A stretch of DNA of 64,000 nucleotides from the NCBI GenBank assembly GCA_965246745.1, contig OZ251980.1, positions 496,001-560,000 on the forward strand, in the 5' to 3' direction. Below, in pieces: positions 32,199 to 41,191 of the stretch (its first letter is position 1; every line of letters starts with the position of its first letter). Made by a program: the position numbers and the translations under genes. This DNA comes from JANXMY01 sp965246745. Lineage in GTDB: Bacteria; Armatimonadota; Armatimonadia; Armatimonadales; Capsulimonadaceae. The notes under the pieces are model-generated. The model did not search any database. It saw nothing but the letters and a program-made list of their open reading frames with translations, and had not been told where the DNA came from.

Positions 32199-33788
32199 GT
32201 GGCGAAACGGAAACGATACGACGATGTCATGCTGCTGGCTGCCGAAGAGTCGGTGCCGGGGCATCACACGCACTATGTGATTGAAAGCGTTGTCGGACAA
32301 GGCGCATACGGCGCGGTGTACCTGGCCCGCGACCCGGCGACGCCCGGACGGCAGGTGGCGCTCAAAGAATTCTTCCCCGCCCGGCACCCGCGCGACGCCG
32401 CCCCCCTGCAAGCCGTGTTCGACCGCGAGCGCACAGTCGGCATGCAGGCCAGCCCGCACCCGCTGATGCCGACGTTCTATGAAGCGTTCCAAAACGACGG
32501 TCATTACTACATCGCCCAGGAATTCATTGTCGGCGCGACACTTGACGATATTATCTTGAAGCGCCATCCCCTGCCCCGGCTGTGGACTTTGAAGTGGTCG
32601 GTCTCGCTGTGCGACGCCCTGGCGTTTCTGCATGCGCGGCAGATTGTCCATCACGACCTCAAGCCCGCCAATATTCGGATTACCCCGCAGGGGCACCTGA
32701 CCCTGCTCGACTTCGGCGCGGCCCAGTACTTCGGCTCCGGGCACGAGCACGATGCGCCGTCGCTGCTTTACGGCACCGAAGGCTACCTGCCGCCGGAGCT
32801 GGAAGCCGACGGCAAGTGGATCGCCGATGTCCGCACCGATATTTTCGCGATGGGCTGCATTTTGTACGAGATGGTGACGGGAACCGCGCCGGACCAGGAA
32901 AAAATCAACCAGCGCTCCATGTATGTCACCAATTCGCTGATCCAGCAGCCGAACGGCGACCTGAACCTGGCCCGGCTGATCAACAAAGCCATTTCGTACA
33001 ACACCGAATTCCGCTACGCCAGCGCAGGCGAGTTTCTGCGCGAGCTGCGCGAAATCGCCCCGCCGGTGCTGCTGGTCAGCAAAAAGCACCTGCGGTTCGG
33101 CGACATCCCGCGCGGACGGGTCGCCCCGCCGCTTTCCGTGTCGCTGTACAATGCCGGCGGCGGCGAGATTTCGGGCGAGATCAAGCCCCGCGCCCCGTGG
33201 ATTTCGGTCGAGCAGACCCGCTACGCGGGCAACGAGCATGAGATCACCGTGCGCGTGGACCCGACCAAAACCCCTGAGCGGGGCCGGCTGCTTGTCGGAA
33301 AGCTGGAAATCAACTCGGATGACCAGGCCGACGACGCAGACAACACGCTGGCCGGGGACAAATGGACCGTCGAATGCTCGGTCAGCTTCGCTCCCGCCGC
33401 CGGTCAGCTCCAAGTGGGCGGCCGGGATACCGCCCCGCCGCCGGTGGTGCTGACCGCCCGGCGCGGCCAGCCGGCGTCGGGCGAATTCCTGCTGCGAAAC
33501 ACCGGCGAGTCGCCGCTGGAGTTTGAGATTGTCGCCCTCGCGGAAGACCGCGCCGGCGGGATCGGCCCGACGCCCGACGGCCTGCTCCTGCTGCCGTCGG
33601 AAGGCACACTGGTGCCCGGCCAGACCGTTGCGGTCCAGGTTTCCGTCCCCAGCGCTTCCCTGCCCCCCGGCACCTACGGCAGCGCGGTCGCCGTCCGCGC
33701 CTCCGGCCGGCCGGCCATTGTCGTCCCGCTCATCCTCCATGTCCAATCGCCGCTGGAATTTCTTAAGACACGCCTGACGGGGCGATAG
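32199..33788 (+). CDS. Ser/Thr protein kinase with C-terminal Ig-like region
   Basis: A 529-residue eukaryotic-like kinase. The kinase domain (about 25-275) has the glycine loop GQGAYGAVYLA, VALKEFFPA with the catalytic lysine, HHDLKPANI (HHD instead of HRD), DFGAAQYF, GTEGYLPPE and DVRTDIFAMGCILYEMVTG. Residues about 285-510 form tandem beta-sandwich units (VSLYNAGGGEISGEIKPRAP and GEFLLRNTGESPLEFEI) like Ig or abnormal-spindle-type folds. No membrane helix or PASTA repeats are seen, so it is soluble. The GTG start at 32199 has GAAGGTG upstream. Substrates are unknown. Confidence 0.9.
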   Translation: MAKRKRYDDVMLLAAEESVPGHHTHYVIESVVGQGAYGAVYLARDPATPGRQVALKEFFPARHPRDAAPLQAVFDRERTVGMQASPHPLMPTFYEAFQNDGHYYIAQEFIVGATLDDIILKRHPLPRLWTLKWSVSLCDALAFLHARQIVHHDLKPANIRITPQGHLTLLDFGAAQYFGSGHEHDAPSLLYGTEGYLPPELEADGKWIADVRTDIFAMGCILYEMVTGTAPDQEKINQRSMYVTNSLIQQPNGDLNLARLINKAISYNTEFRYASAGEFLRELREIAPPVLLVSKKHLRFGDIPRGRVAPPLSVSLYNAGGGEISGEIKPRAPWISVEQTRYAGNEHEITVRVDPTKTPERGRLLVGKLEINSDDQADDADNTLAGDKWTVECSVSFAPAAGQLQVGGRDTAPPPVVLTARRGQPASGEFLLRNTGESPLEFEIVALAEDRAGGIGPTPDGLLLLPSEGTLVPGQTVAVQVSVPSASLPPGTYGSAVAVRASGRPAIVVPLILHVQSPLEFLKTRLTGR

Positions 33789-33831
33789 CCGGAGCCTAAG
33801 ATCAAATGGGATTAAGAGGGATGGCTCAGCT

Positions 33832-33861
33832 AAGGACCCAGGACTGAAATCCTGGGTCCTT
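33832..33861. terminator. Hairpin between convergent genes
   Basis: AAGGACCCAGGA-CTGAAA-TCCTGGGTCCTT, a perfect 12-base-pair stem between the kinase and deacetylase genes. It lacks a T-tract but is well placed to end transcription both ways. Confidence 0.6.
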
Positions 33862-33870
33862 AACCCTGAG

Positions 33871-35742
33871 TTACTCCCTCATCTTCGGCGCGGTTTTGGC
33901 CGCCGCCCCGGTCTGCCCCCGCGTGATTTCAGACAGCGTGACCAGTGTGTAGCCCCGTGCCCGCAGGCCGGCAGCCAGCGCGGGAATGGCCGCCGTGGTC
34001 ACATCGGGACCGTTGTGCATAAGAACAACTGCGCCGGGATGAACATGGGCGAGAACATACGCGGTGAGGCCGCCGGGGGAGCCTAAATCCTCGTAATGCA
34101 CGGCGTCCACAGTCCAGTACGCGACTGTTTGGCCGTAAGCGTGAGCGAGGCGCTGCACGGCGGCGTTCGCGTTGCCGCCGGGCGGGCGGAAAAAGTGCGG
34201 CTGCTTGCCTGTCAGAGATTGAATCACGACCGCGCCGCGCAGGATTTCGTCGTCCGCCTCGGCGGGCAGCAGCAGGTTCATGTTCGGGTGCGTAAACGAA
34301 TGGTTTTCCACTTCATCGCCGCGCCGCGCCATGCGCCGGATCACATCCGGGGCGTCGGCGGCGCGAGCGCCGACCACAAAAAACGTCGCCGGCGCTCCCG
34401 CTTTGTCCAGCGCGTCCAAAAGCGACGGGGTCTTGGCGGGGCTAGGGCCGTCGTCGAAGGTCAGCGCGATTTCCTTTCGCGCCCCGCTGCCGGCGGTCAC
34501 GCTCCGCAGGGCGGGCGGCGGGCCGAACAGGGCGCGGGCCGTCGCCCGGCCGTTTTTGTATGCGGGATCGAGCGCCGCCGCATTCGCCAGGTGCATTCCC
34601 GCCGCGACCCCGTCGCCGGCGCTCCGGGCCGCCTGCGCCAGCGTCCATTCGGCGGCTTTGCGCGACGGCCGCAGGGCCAGCAGGCTCCAAAGGCGCAGGC
34701 CGAGCGCCGACAAGGCAGGGTCGCTTTCAGCGGAACGCGCCGCCGGCCCGGTTTTGTTCTGCACCCGCACTGTTTCCGTTTGCGTCGCCAGCGCATTGCC
34801 CGACGCATCCACCGCGCTGATCTGCACCGTGTGAGCGCCGTTTGTCACCTGCGCCGTGTCCCAGGTGAAGGTAAACGGCCGCCGGCTGATCATCGCCGCG
34901 ATGCGGCCGTCTACCGAGTACGACAAAAGCGCGGTCTGCGACGGCAGCGTCTGCGGCGGGTTCAAGTCCACGATCCCCGAGCACGAGGGCACTGTTCCAA
35001 CAGCTCGCTTGGCCGCGGCAATATCGCCGAGCAGACGGTCCGCGTACATTTGCTGCAATTCCGGGGCGACCACGCTCGGCTCCAGCGGTTTTCGGGGATC
35101 GAACAGCGGGCGCAGGCCGTCGGCCTCGCGCACGCGCGGGCCGCCGCTGCCGGCCGCCAGAAACTTTTCCAGCGCCGCCCGCCCCGCCGCCGGGTCGGCT
35201 CGCAGCAAAGCCAGCGCGGCGATTTCCGCGCCGAGCGTGTCGCCGGGGGCGTTTTGGACTTTCGCCCCGGCGGCGGCCGCGTGGCCGCCGAGCAGCAGCA
35301 CATACGCCTGCGCCGCCGCCACATCGCGCCGCTGCGCGTCGGTCAAGTCCGGCCGGCGCGACAGCTCTCCCCAGCGGGCATCGGCGGCGTCAGCGTTCCC
35401 TGCAAACAAATGGCACAGCGCGACCCCGTAAAGCGTCGCCGGATCGGGGTTCTCCAGCGCAATCCGCCCAAAGTCTTTGCGGGCAAAGCCCACCGCCCCG
35501 ACATACAGCGCCGCCGTGCCGCGCAGGGCATACGGCAGGGACGCATCCGGGTAGGCTGCGACAAGGCTTTGCGCGGCGTCTTCCGCTTCCCCGCAGCGGC
35601 CCGCTTCCAGCAGGTGCAGCACATACCCTGCCTGCATTTCGTACCCGGCCCGGTCGTCACCCGCCGCAGCCGCCGGCCGGGCGGCGGCAAGGCAAAGCAT
35701 CGCCGCCAGGGCGAAAAGGAGAGTTTTGGGGCCGAAAGTCAA
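33871..35742 (-). CDS. Secreted TPR/Ig/NodB polysaccharide deacetylase
   Basis: A 623-residue exported protein with a signal peptide (LLFALAAMLCLAAARPAAAA). Residues about 30-210 are TPR-like helical repeats, about 255-330 an Ig-like strand domain (FTFTWDTAQVTNGAHTVQIS), and about 430-610 a carbohydrate esterase 4 domain with LTFDDGPSPAKT, the metal motif ENHSFTHPNM (H-x3-H), RPPGGNANA and VVLMHNGPD. It should remove acetyl groups from peptidoglycan or an exopolysaccharide. The N-terminal modules suggest protein binding at the envelope. It lies downstream of the SEDS-PBP fusion gene on the same strand with a 101-base gap, so wall synthesis and modification may be linked. Confidence 0.9.
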   Translation of the reverse strand: MTFGPKTLLFALAAMLCLAAARPAAAAGDDRAGYEMQAGYVLHLLEAGRCGEAEDAAQSLVAAYPDASLPYALRGTAALYVGAVGFARKDFGRIALENPDPATLYGVALCHLFAGNADAADARWGELSRRPDLTDAQRRDVAAAQAYVLLLGGHAAAAGAKVQNAPGDTLGAEIAALALLRADPAAGRAALEKFLAAGSGGPRVREADGLRPLFDPRKPLEPSVVAPELQQMYADRLLGDIAAAKRAVGTVPSCSGIVDLNPPQTLPSQTALLSYSVDGRIAAMISRRPFTFTWDTAQVTNGAHTVQISAVDASGNALATQTETVRVQNKTGPAARSAESDPALSALGLRLWSLLALRPSRKAAEWTLAQAARSAGDGVAAGMHLANAAALDPAYKNGRATARALFGPPPALRSVTAGSGARKEIALTFDDGPSPAKTPSLLDALDKAGAPATFFVVGARAADAPDVIRRMARRGDEVENHSFTHPNMNLLLPAEADDEILRGAVVIQSLTGKQPHFFRPPGGNANAAVQRLAHAYGQTVAYWTVDAVHYEDLGSPGGLTAYVLAHVHPGAVVLMHNGPDVTTAAIPALAAGLRARGYTLVTLSEITRGQTGAAAKTAPKMRE

Positions 35743-35843
35743 TGGACAAGTTTCTTTCTTTTTCGAGTCCCGCGAAGCGGCACTTGCTGGCCGAAGGCCG
35801 TATAGCCGTGTGTTTTAACACATGGTTCTTCTCCCATGATACC

Positions 35844-38807
35844 TCACCGAAACGCCCGGCGCAGCATTTCCCGGCACACGGGCGCAGCGGCGGAGCGGCC
35901 TGCGCCGGCGTTTTCCACCACGCAGGCAAACGCAAATCGCGGGTGTTCGGCAGGCGCGAAGCCGGCAAACCACGAATGCGAGATGCCGTGATTGTTTTGA
36001 GCGCTGCCGGTTTTGCCCGCCACGGACACCCCGAGGCCGTCAAAGACCCCACGCGCCGTGCCGTCCGTGACCACCCCCGCCAGCATCTGCCGCAACCGCG
36101 AAGCGTCCGCCGGGGTCATCGCTTCGGTGCCCGCGCCGGGCTTTGCCGGCGGCACGAACACGGCGGGCAGGAGCCGGCCGCCGCTTGCGACCGCCTGCGC
36201 GGCGCGGGCCATCTCGAGGGGAGTCACCTGCACCGCCCCCTGCCCGTAAGCGCAGTCCGGCAGGTCCTCGGCAAGCTTCGGCAGGCGCGGCAGATGGGCA
36301 AGCCCGAACTTTGCTCCGGTGTCTTCCAGCGCCGGAGCGCCGAGCGCGATGCCGAGATGGGCGAAATAAACATTGCAGGAGACGCGCAGGGCTTTGGCAA
36401 GGTCGGTGCCGCCGTGAGCCGCAAAGCCGGCTTCGTCGGTGACCCGCCGCCGCGAGTAGTTTTTGCCCGCGTCGTGCCAAGTGACGTTTGAAGCCGTGTG
36501 ACCGCAGAAATAAGTCTTGTCGCCCAAGTGGTTTGCGAGGGCCGACGCCGCTGTGACGATCTTGAATGCCGAGCCGGGCGGATAAAGCCCGAGCACGGCG
36601 CGGTCAAACGCCGGGCCGTCGGGGCGGGCTTGAAGCGCCGCCCACGACTCCGGGGTCAGCGCCGCCGGGTCGAAGCTCGGGACCGACACCAGCGCCCGGA
36701 CTTCTCCGGTCTCCGCGTCCAGCAGCACCGCCGCGCCTTTGCCCCGAAACGGCTTGGCATAACGGGCCAGCGCGTCGGCGGCGGCAAGCTGCACGTCTTT
36801 GTCCAGGGTCAGCGTGACATTTTCCGGGTGCGGCACCGGGTGAAATGGCAGGTTTTGGGTCCGGTAGGGCGTCAGCAGGTCGGCGTAGCTCGCAAAGCCG
36901 CGCAGGCGGGCATTTGCGCCCAGCGGGTTCGCCGCCGACAGGGGCCGTTCGACCGCCCGGACTACCTGCCCGAACGCCGCCCCGGCGGGGTACACGCGCG
37001 AGCGGCCGTCAGGGCAGAGCAGCGCCGTCTGCCCCGGCTCGGTCTTTGAGACCGGGTTCCGGGCCAATACGCCGTGATGGCGGTCGGAGATGGTTCCGCG
37101 AGGCAGGTGCGCCGCGTACCCGAGCAGGCGCGGGTTCACATGGGCCGGCAGCGGGTCGCCGGGCTGCGTGTCCCGGTCCGGCGTTCGCAGCAGCCGGGTC
37201 GCAGTCTGCGTGTCAGCCACGCCCTGCACCCACGCTAATCTGCTGAGGCCGACCCCAATCAGCAGAAACGCGGCGCACGCGGTCCCCAGCAGCTTGGCCG
37301 CCCGCCGCCATTCGGGACTTGCCGCGTCGGCTGCGCCGGGCGGCAGCGTTTTGCCCGACAAGTGCAGCAGCAGGCCGGCGGCGAAAAAGCAGGACACCAG
37401 CGAGGAAGTCCCAAACGACACAAACGGCAGGGTCATCCCCGTCAGTGGCACCAGGCCGGAAACGCCGCCGAGAATGGTCATCGCCTGCCCGCCGAGAAGC
37501 AGTGTCAGCCCCGCCGCCAGCAGCCGGTCAAACTCGGTCCCCGCGCGGCGGGCGATGGACAGGCCCCGCGCAATGATCAGCGCATAAATCGCCAGCACGA
37601 CCAGGCACCCAACAAAGCCGGTCTGCTCGCCGAGCGTCGCAAAGATCGAATCGGACCCCGCGCGGGGGACAAGCTCCGGGTGCCCCAGCCCGAGGCCGCT
37701 TCCGAACAGTCCGCCGGTCGCAAAGCCCCACAAGCCCTCGGCGAGCTGCGCCCCGTTTTTGTCTGAATTGTCCCAGGGCTGCCGCCACATCACAACGCGG
37801 GTCGCAAAAAAGCCGAACCGAAGCGCATACCCCGCTCCGGCGGCAATCAAAAGCAGCGCCGTTCCGGCCAAAGGGTACACCCAGCGGCGAGTCGTCAGAT
37901 AAAGCAGGGCAAGAAAAACCCCGAGCAGCAGCACGGCCGGGCCTAAATCGCGGATCAGCAAAAACAGCGCCAGGCAGAACGCATACGCCCCCGCCAGCGG
38001 CCCGAAGTCGGCCAGGCGCGGCAGCGCGGCGTTCGGATCGCTCGCCATGCCCCGGCGCTCGGCCAGATACGAGGCCGTAAACAAAACCAAAAGCAGCTTG
38101 ATAAACTCGACCGGCTCCGCGCCGAAAAGCTGAAGGTGGATGCCGCCCGGCCCATGTCCCAGCACAAGCAGGCCCAGCATCAAAACAGCCGCCAGCGCGG
38201 CGTAAACATACCCGTAGCGGCGCAGCGCAAGCCGCGCAAACGGCCCGGTGAGGGGCAGAGTCAGCGCCAGCATGCCGTAGAAGGCCACGCCCCAGACCTG
38301 CCCGGTGAACGCCGGCGCGTCCCGGTAAGGGTCTTTGACGCTGTACACCAAAATCAGCCCGAGGCCCGACAGCAGCGCGGTCCACGGCAGCAGAAACGGG
38401 TCGGCAGCGGGGGCGGAGCGTCGCAGCGCCGCGTGGGCCGCCCAGAACGCCAGCAGAAACGCCAGAACGCCGCCCCAAAACAGCCGGGCGGCATCCGCGG
38501 GCGTCCGCACAACGGCGGCGGCCGAGTCCAGTGTCACCGAGACGCCTTTGAGCGCTTTGGCATGGCGCAAAGCGTAGACCGACCCCCACCCCTGCCCGCG
38601 CGTCTTCACCGCCGCTTCAGCCGTCTGCGGGCTGACCCCGAGCACGGACGCCAGTGTCCGCGCCGAAGCCGTGTTGACATTGACCACGGACGGCGCACAC
38701 TCGGTAGTCGCTTTTTTGCCGAAAAAAACGAGCGCGAGGCCGAGCATAAGCACGGCTTGGACGACCAGCAGAAGGACGGCTTCGGTTTTGCGGTGGTTAG
38801 GATTCAC
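35844..38807 (-). CDS. Single-chain SEDS (FtsW/RodA)-class B PBP fusion
   Basis: A 987-residue peptidoglycan synthase that joins two normally separate proteins. After a first helix (10-30), residues about 42-90 form an outer helix-hairpin-helix unit (VNVNTASARTLASVLGVSP). Residues about 110-500 are a SEDS glycosyltransferase with ten helices (EFIKLLLVLF, RDLGPAVLLLGVFLALLYLT, LPFVSFGTSSLVS). Residues about 530-985 are a transpeptidase with S746-x-x-K749 (PPGSAFKI), S810-C-N812 and K932-T-G934. One enzyme would polymerise glycan and cross-link it. Nothing breaks the frame across 2964 bases. No other division or elongation genes are adjacent. Confidence 0.93.
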   Translation of the reverse strand: MNPNHRKTEAVLLLVVQAVLMLGLALVFFGKKATTECAPSVVNVNTASARTLASVLGVSPQTAEAAVKTRGQGWGSVYALRHAKALKGVSVTLDSAAAVVRTPADAARLFWGGVLAFLLAFWAAHAALRRSAPAADPFLLPWTALLSGLGLILVYSVKDPYRDAPAFTGQVWGVAFYGMLALTLPLTGPFARLALRRYGYVYAALAAVLMLGLLVLGHGPGGIHLQLFGAEPVEFIKLLLVLFTASYLAERRGMASDPNAALPRLADFGPLAGAYAFCLALFLLIRDLGPAVLLLGVFLALLYLTTRRWVYPLAGTALLLIAAGAGYALRFGFFATRVVMWRQPWDNSDKNGAQLAEGLWGFATGGLFGSGLGLGHPELVPRAGSDSIFATLGEQTGFVGCLVVLAIYALIIARGLSIARRAGTEFDRLLAAGLTLLLGGQAMTILGGVSGLVPLTGMTLPFVSFGTSSLVSCFFAAGLLLHLSGKTLPPGAADAASPEWRRAAKLLGTACAAFLLIGVGLSRLAWVQGVADTQTATRLLRTPDRDTQPGDPLPAHVNPRLLGYAAHLPRGTISDRHHGVLARNPVSKTEPGQTALLCPDGRSRVYPAGAAFGQVVRAVERPLSAANPLGANARLRGFASYADLLTPYRTQNLPFHPVPHPENVTLTLDKDVQLAAADALARYAKPFRGKGAAVLLDAETGEVRALVSVPSFDPAALTPESWAALQARPDGPAFDRAVLGLYPPGSAFKIVTAASALANHLGDKTYFCGHTASNVTWHDAGKNYSRRRVTDEAGFAAHGGTDLAKALRVSCNVYFAHLGIALGAPALEDTGAKFGLAHLPRLPKLAEDLPDCAYGQGAVQVTPLEMARAAQAVASGGRLLPAVFVPPAKPGAGTEAMTPADASRLRQMLAGVVTDGTARGVFDGLGVSVAGKTGSAQNNHGISHSWFAGFAPAEHPRFAFACVVENAGAGRSAAAPVCREMLRRAFR

Positions 38808-38823
38808 GGCACAAGGAGAACAG

Positions 38824-38897
38824 AGAGCGAGGGAGTAAACTCCACTCGCTGGTTAATGTCGTCCTTCGGACGAAGGAATACATGACATTCGGCTTTT
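38824..38897. repeat. Palindromic element, left arm plus loop only (family 1)
   Basis: GAGCGAGGGAGTAAACTCCA through CGTCCTTCGGACGA (38824-38872) and a loop with TGACATTCGGC match the copies at 2936 and 27100, but the right arm is missing. It occupies the divergent gap between the SEDS-PBP and LuxE-like genes. Confidence 0.75.
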
Positions 38898-38930
38898 CTG
38901 AACCAGTATACCACCGGGTACAATACTTCT

Positions 38931-39935
38931 ATGGACACATTGGCCCAGGACATCACCAAGTTTATCACGCAGGGCGGCGAAGACGGCGATTTCGAGCGGC
39001 TGGCGCTGGCCTTGTTTGCCCGGCAGTATGCGCTCTGCGCCCCCTATCGGCGATTGTGCCGGGGGCAGGGAGCGTCGCCGGAGACGGTTAAACGCTGGCA
39101 GGACATCCCGGCGGTGCCGGCGGCGGCATTTAAAGTGTTCGACTTGTCGTGTGTGCCGATTGAGAAGACTGCTGCGGTGTTTCATTCGTCCGGCACGACC
39201 GGAACGCAGACCAGCCGGCATTATTTGGATGCCGATGCGCTGACGCTCTACGAAACGAGCCTGCGGGCGGGCTTTGACGCCGTGTTCTCAGGCCGCCCGC
39301 CGGCGCTTTGGGCGCTGATGCCGGCTCCCGCCGCGTCGCCCCAGTCGTCGCTGTCGCATATGCTCGGAACCCTCGGCGCAGCGCGGTTCTTTTGGGACGA
39401 TGACGCCGCGCTGTCGGCGGCCCTGGCGGGCTGCACGGAGCCGGTGACTTTGTTCGGGACGGCGTTTGCATTTGTCGGGCTGTTTGACGGCACCAAGCAA
39501 AATTGGGGTCTGCCGAATGGCAGCATAATCATCGAAACCGGCGGCTTTAAGGGCCGGACACGCGACGTGCCGCGCGAGGAGCTGTATGCGCTGTTCGAGA
39601 GCCGTTTAGGCGTTCCTATCAGCGCATGTTACAGCGAGTACGGCATGTCCGAAATGGCGTCGCAGTTCTACGGACAGGGCTTGAATCCCGAAAAGCGCGG
39701 GCCGCACTGGGTCCGCACCCGCACGATTGATCCCGAAACCGGCGAAGATGCGCCGGACGGCATGCCGGGACTTTTGCGCCACTGCGACTTGGCGAACTTC
39801 AACTCGGCGCTGGCCTTGCAGACGCAGGACTTGGGCATAAAAACAGCGGACGGGTTTGTGCTTCAGGGCCGCGCTCCCGAGGCCGACGTGCGGGGCTGCT
39901 CGCTGACGGTGGAAGAATTATGGACGAGACCGTAG
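38931..39935 (+). CDS. LuxE/PaaK-like acyl-protein synthetase
   Basis: A 334-residue member of the LuxE acyl-protein synthetase family, which activates fatty acids with ATP and passes the acyl group to the reductase. The motif HSSGTTGTQTSRHYL (ATP loop) and the AMP-binding-type YSEYGMSEMASQFY are clear. The likely acyl-accepting cysteine is C323 in VRGCSLTVEEL near the C terminus, as in LuxE. Its 3' end overlaps the LuxC gene by 16 bases. TACAAT ends 6 bases before the ATG with no Shine-Dalgarno. No luxAB genes are nearby, so the pair makes fatty aldehyde for another use. Confidence 0.88.
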   Translation: MDTLAQDITKFITQGGEDGDFERLALALFARQYALCAPYRRLCRGQGASPETVKRWQDIPAVPAAAFKVFDLSCVPIEKTAAVFHSSGTTGTQTSRHYLDADALTLYETSLRAGFDAVFSGRPPALWALMPAPAASPQSSLSHMLGTLGAARFFWDDDAALSAALAGCTEPVTLFGTAFAFVGLFDGTKQNWGLPNGSIIIETGGFKGRTRDVPREELYALFESRLGVPISACYSEYGMSEMASQFYGQGLNPEKRGPHWVRTRTIDPETGEDAPDGMPGLLRHCDLANFNSALALQTQDLGIKTADGFVLQGRAPEADVRGCSLTVEELWTRP

Positions 39936-41131
39936 AAACTGTCGCAAAAGCCGCCGCCGCCCTGCGCCGCCGGCATGCCGAGACGCTTGCGCGGGTGCCG
40001 CAGGCGGAGATTGTCGCCGCGCTGTCGGCACTGGGCGAGCGCTGGCGCGACCCAGGGTATCATCTGCGCCGCGAGGCCGAGACTTGGACCGAGCCGTTTC
40101 CGTTTGCGATGGTGCAGGTAAGTTTGGAGGCCCTGCTCTCATCGCTCACGCCCGAAGCGCTGTGGGCGTTGATTGACGCCGAAACTGTCCGGGGAGCCGT
40201 CGGTTATCCCGTGGTCGGGCATGTGGTCGCCGGCAACACGCCGCTGCTGGCCTGGGTCAGCATCCTCCGGGCGCTTCTGGTTCGCAGCGCGTCGCTGGTC
40301 AAGCTGCCGTCAAACGCCGCCGCCCGCTGGGCATACGTCTTCCAAAAATCGCTGACTGAAATCGCGCCGCTTCTTGCCGAGAATGTTTATCTCGCGCAGT
40401 GGCCCGGCGGGACGCGGGACTTGGATGCCGCGCTGTGCGCTCATGCCGACCTGGTCCTGGCGCACGGGAGCGACGCGGCCCTGGCGGATTTGAGGGCGCT
40501 TTGCCCGCCCGGAACGCCGTTTGCCGGCTATGGGCACCGGGTCTCCTTCGGCCTGACGCTGCCGGGGGCCGATTGGGACGCCGCCGCGCAGGGCTTAGCC
40601 CGAGACATTCTCATCTACGATCAAGGCGGCTGCTTGTCGCCGCAAGTTTTGTACATTGTCGGCGATTTCAGCGATGCCGAGCGCTTCGCGGCGATGCTGG
40701 CCGACGCGCTGGCCGAAACGGCGATTCGCTTTCCCCTGCCGGTCCGCGCGGCCTCGGCGGCAGGGGCCGTGGCGGAAGCGCGGGCGCTGGCGTTTATGGA
40801 AGACGGCGCGGCGGTTTGGAGCGATGACAGCCGGCGGTGGACCGTCATCGCCCGGCCCGAGTCAAAGTTTCGCGGCTCGCCGACCTTCGGCGTCGTGTCC
40901 GTGCAGCCGCTGGCCGCGCCGGCGGACCTGCCTGAAGCGCTCGCTTCGGTCGCCGGCCGGGTGCAGGGCTGCGCCGTGGCCGGAGCCGCCGAAAGTTACC
41001 TGCCCGGCGTGCCGTATCTCTGCGCCCCCGGCGCAATGCAGGCCCCGCCGCTCGGATGGCGGCAGGACGGCCGCGATGTTCTGCGCGTCCTGCTTCCCCC
41101 GCTCCCCAGCTCACTTCTGAAACGCGGCTGA
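39920..41131 (+). CDS. LuxC-like acyl-CoA / fatty-acid reductase
   Basis: A 403-residue NADPH-dependent reductase that turns acyl groups to fatty aldehydes. The family motifs are GHVVAGNTPLLAWVSILRAL, KLPSNAAARW, and the catalytic cysteine C238 in DQGGCLSPQVLY. Length is close to LuxC (about 480) but shorter by roughly 75 residues, mainly at the N terminus. It overlaps the LuxE-like gene by 16 bases, so acyl transfer from LuxE-type Cys to C238 is expected. The product might serve alkane, wax or ether-lipid synthesis, which is a guess. Confidence 0.88.
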   Translation: MDETVETVAKAAAALRRRHAETLARVPQAEIVAALSALGERWRDPGYHLRREAETWTEPFPFAMVQVSLEALLSSLTPEALWALIDAETVRGAVGYPVVGHVVAGNTPLLAWVSILRALLVRSASLVKLPSNAAARWAYVFQKSLTEIAPLLAENVYLAQWPGGTRDLDAALCAHADLVLAHGSDAALADLRALCPPGTPFAGYGHRVSFGLTLPGADWDAAAQGLARDILIYDQGGCLSPQVLYIVGDFSDAERFAAMLADALAETAIRFPLPVRAASAAGAVAEARALAFMEDGAAVWSDDSRRWTVIARPESKFRGSPTFGVVSVQPLAAPADLPEALASVAGRVQGCAVAGAAESYLPGVPYLCAPGAMQAPPLGWRQDGRDVLRVLLPPLPSSLLKRG

Positions 41132-41191
41132 ACGGCTTTGCCCCCGCTTTCTTTTGCAGGATTCCCGACAACCCTTGATAGCGGGCCGGCA

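Noticed and set aside
32163..33746. 527-codon minus-strand frame over the kinase gene
   Set aside because: The kinase motifs on the other strand are unambiguous; the antisense frame is low-complexity.
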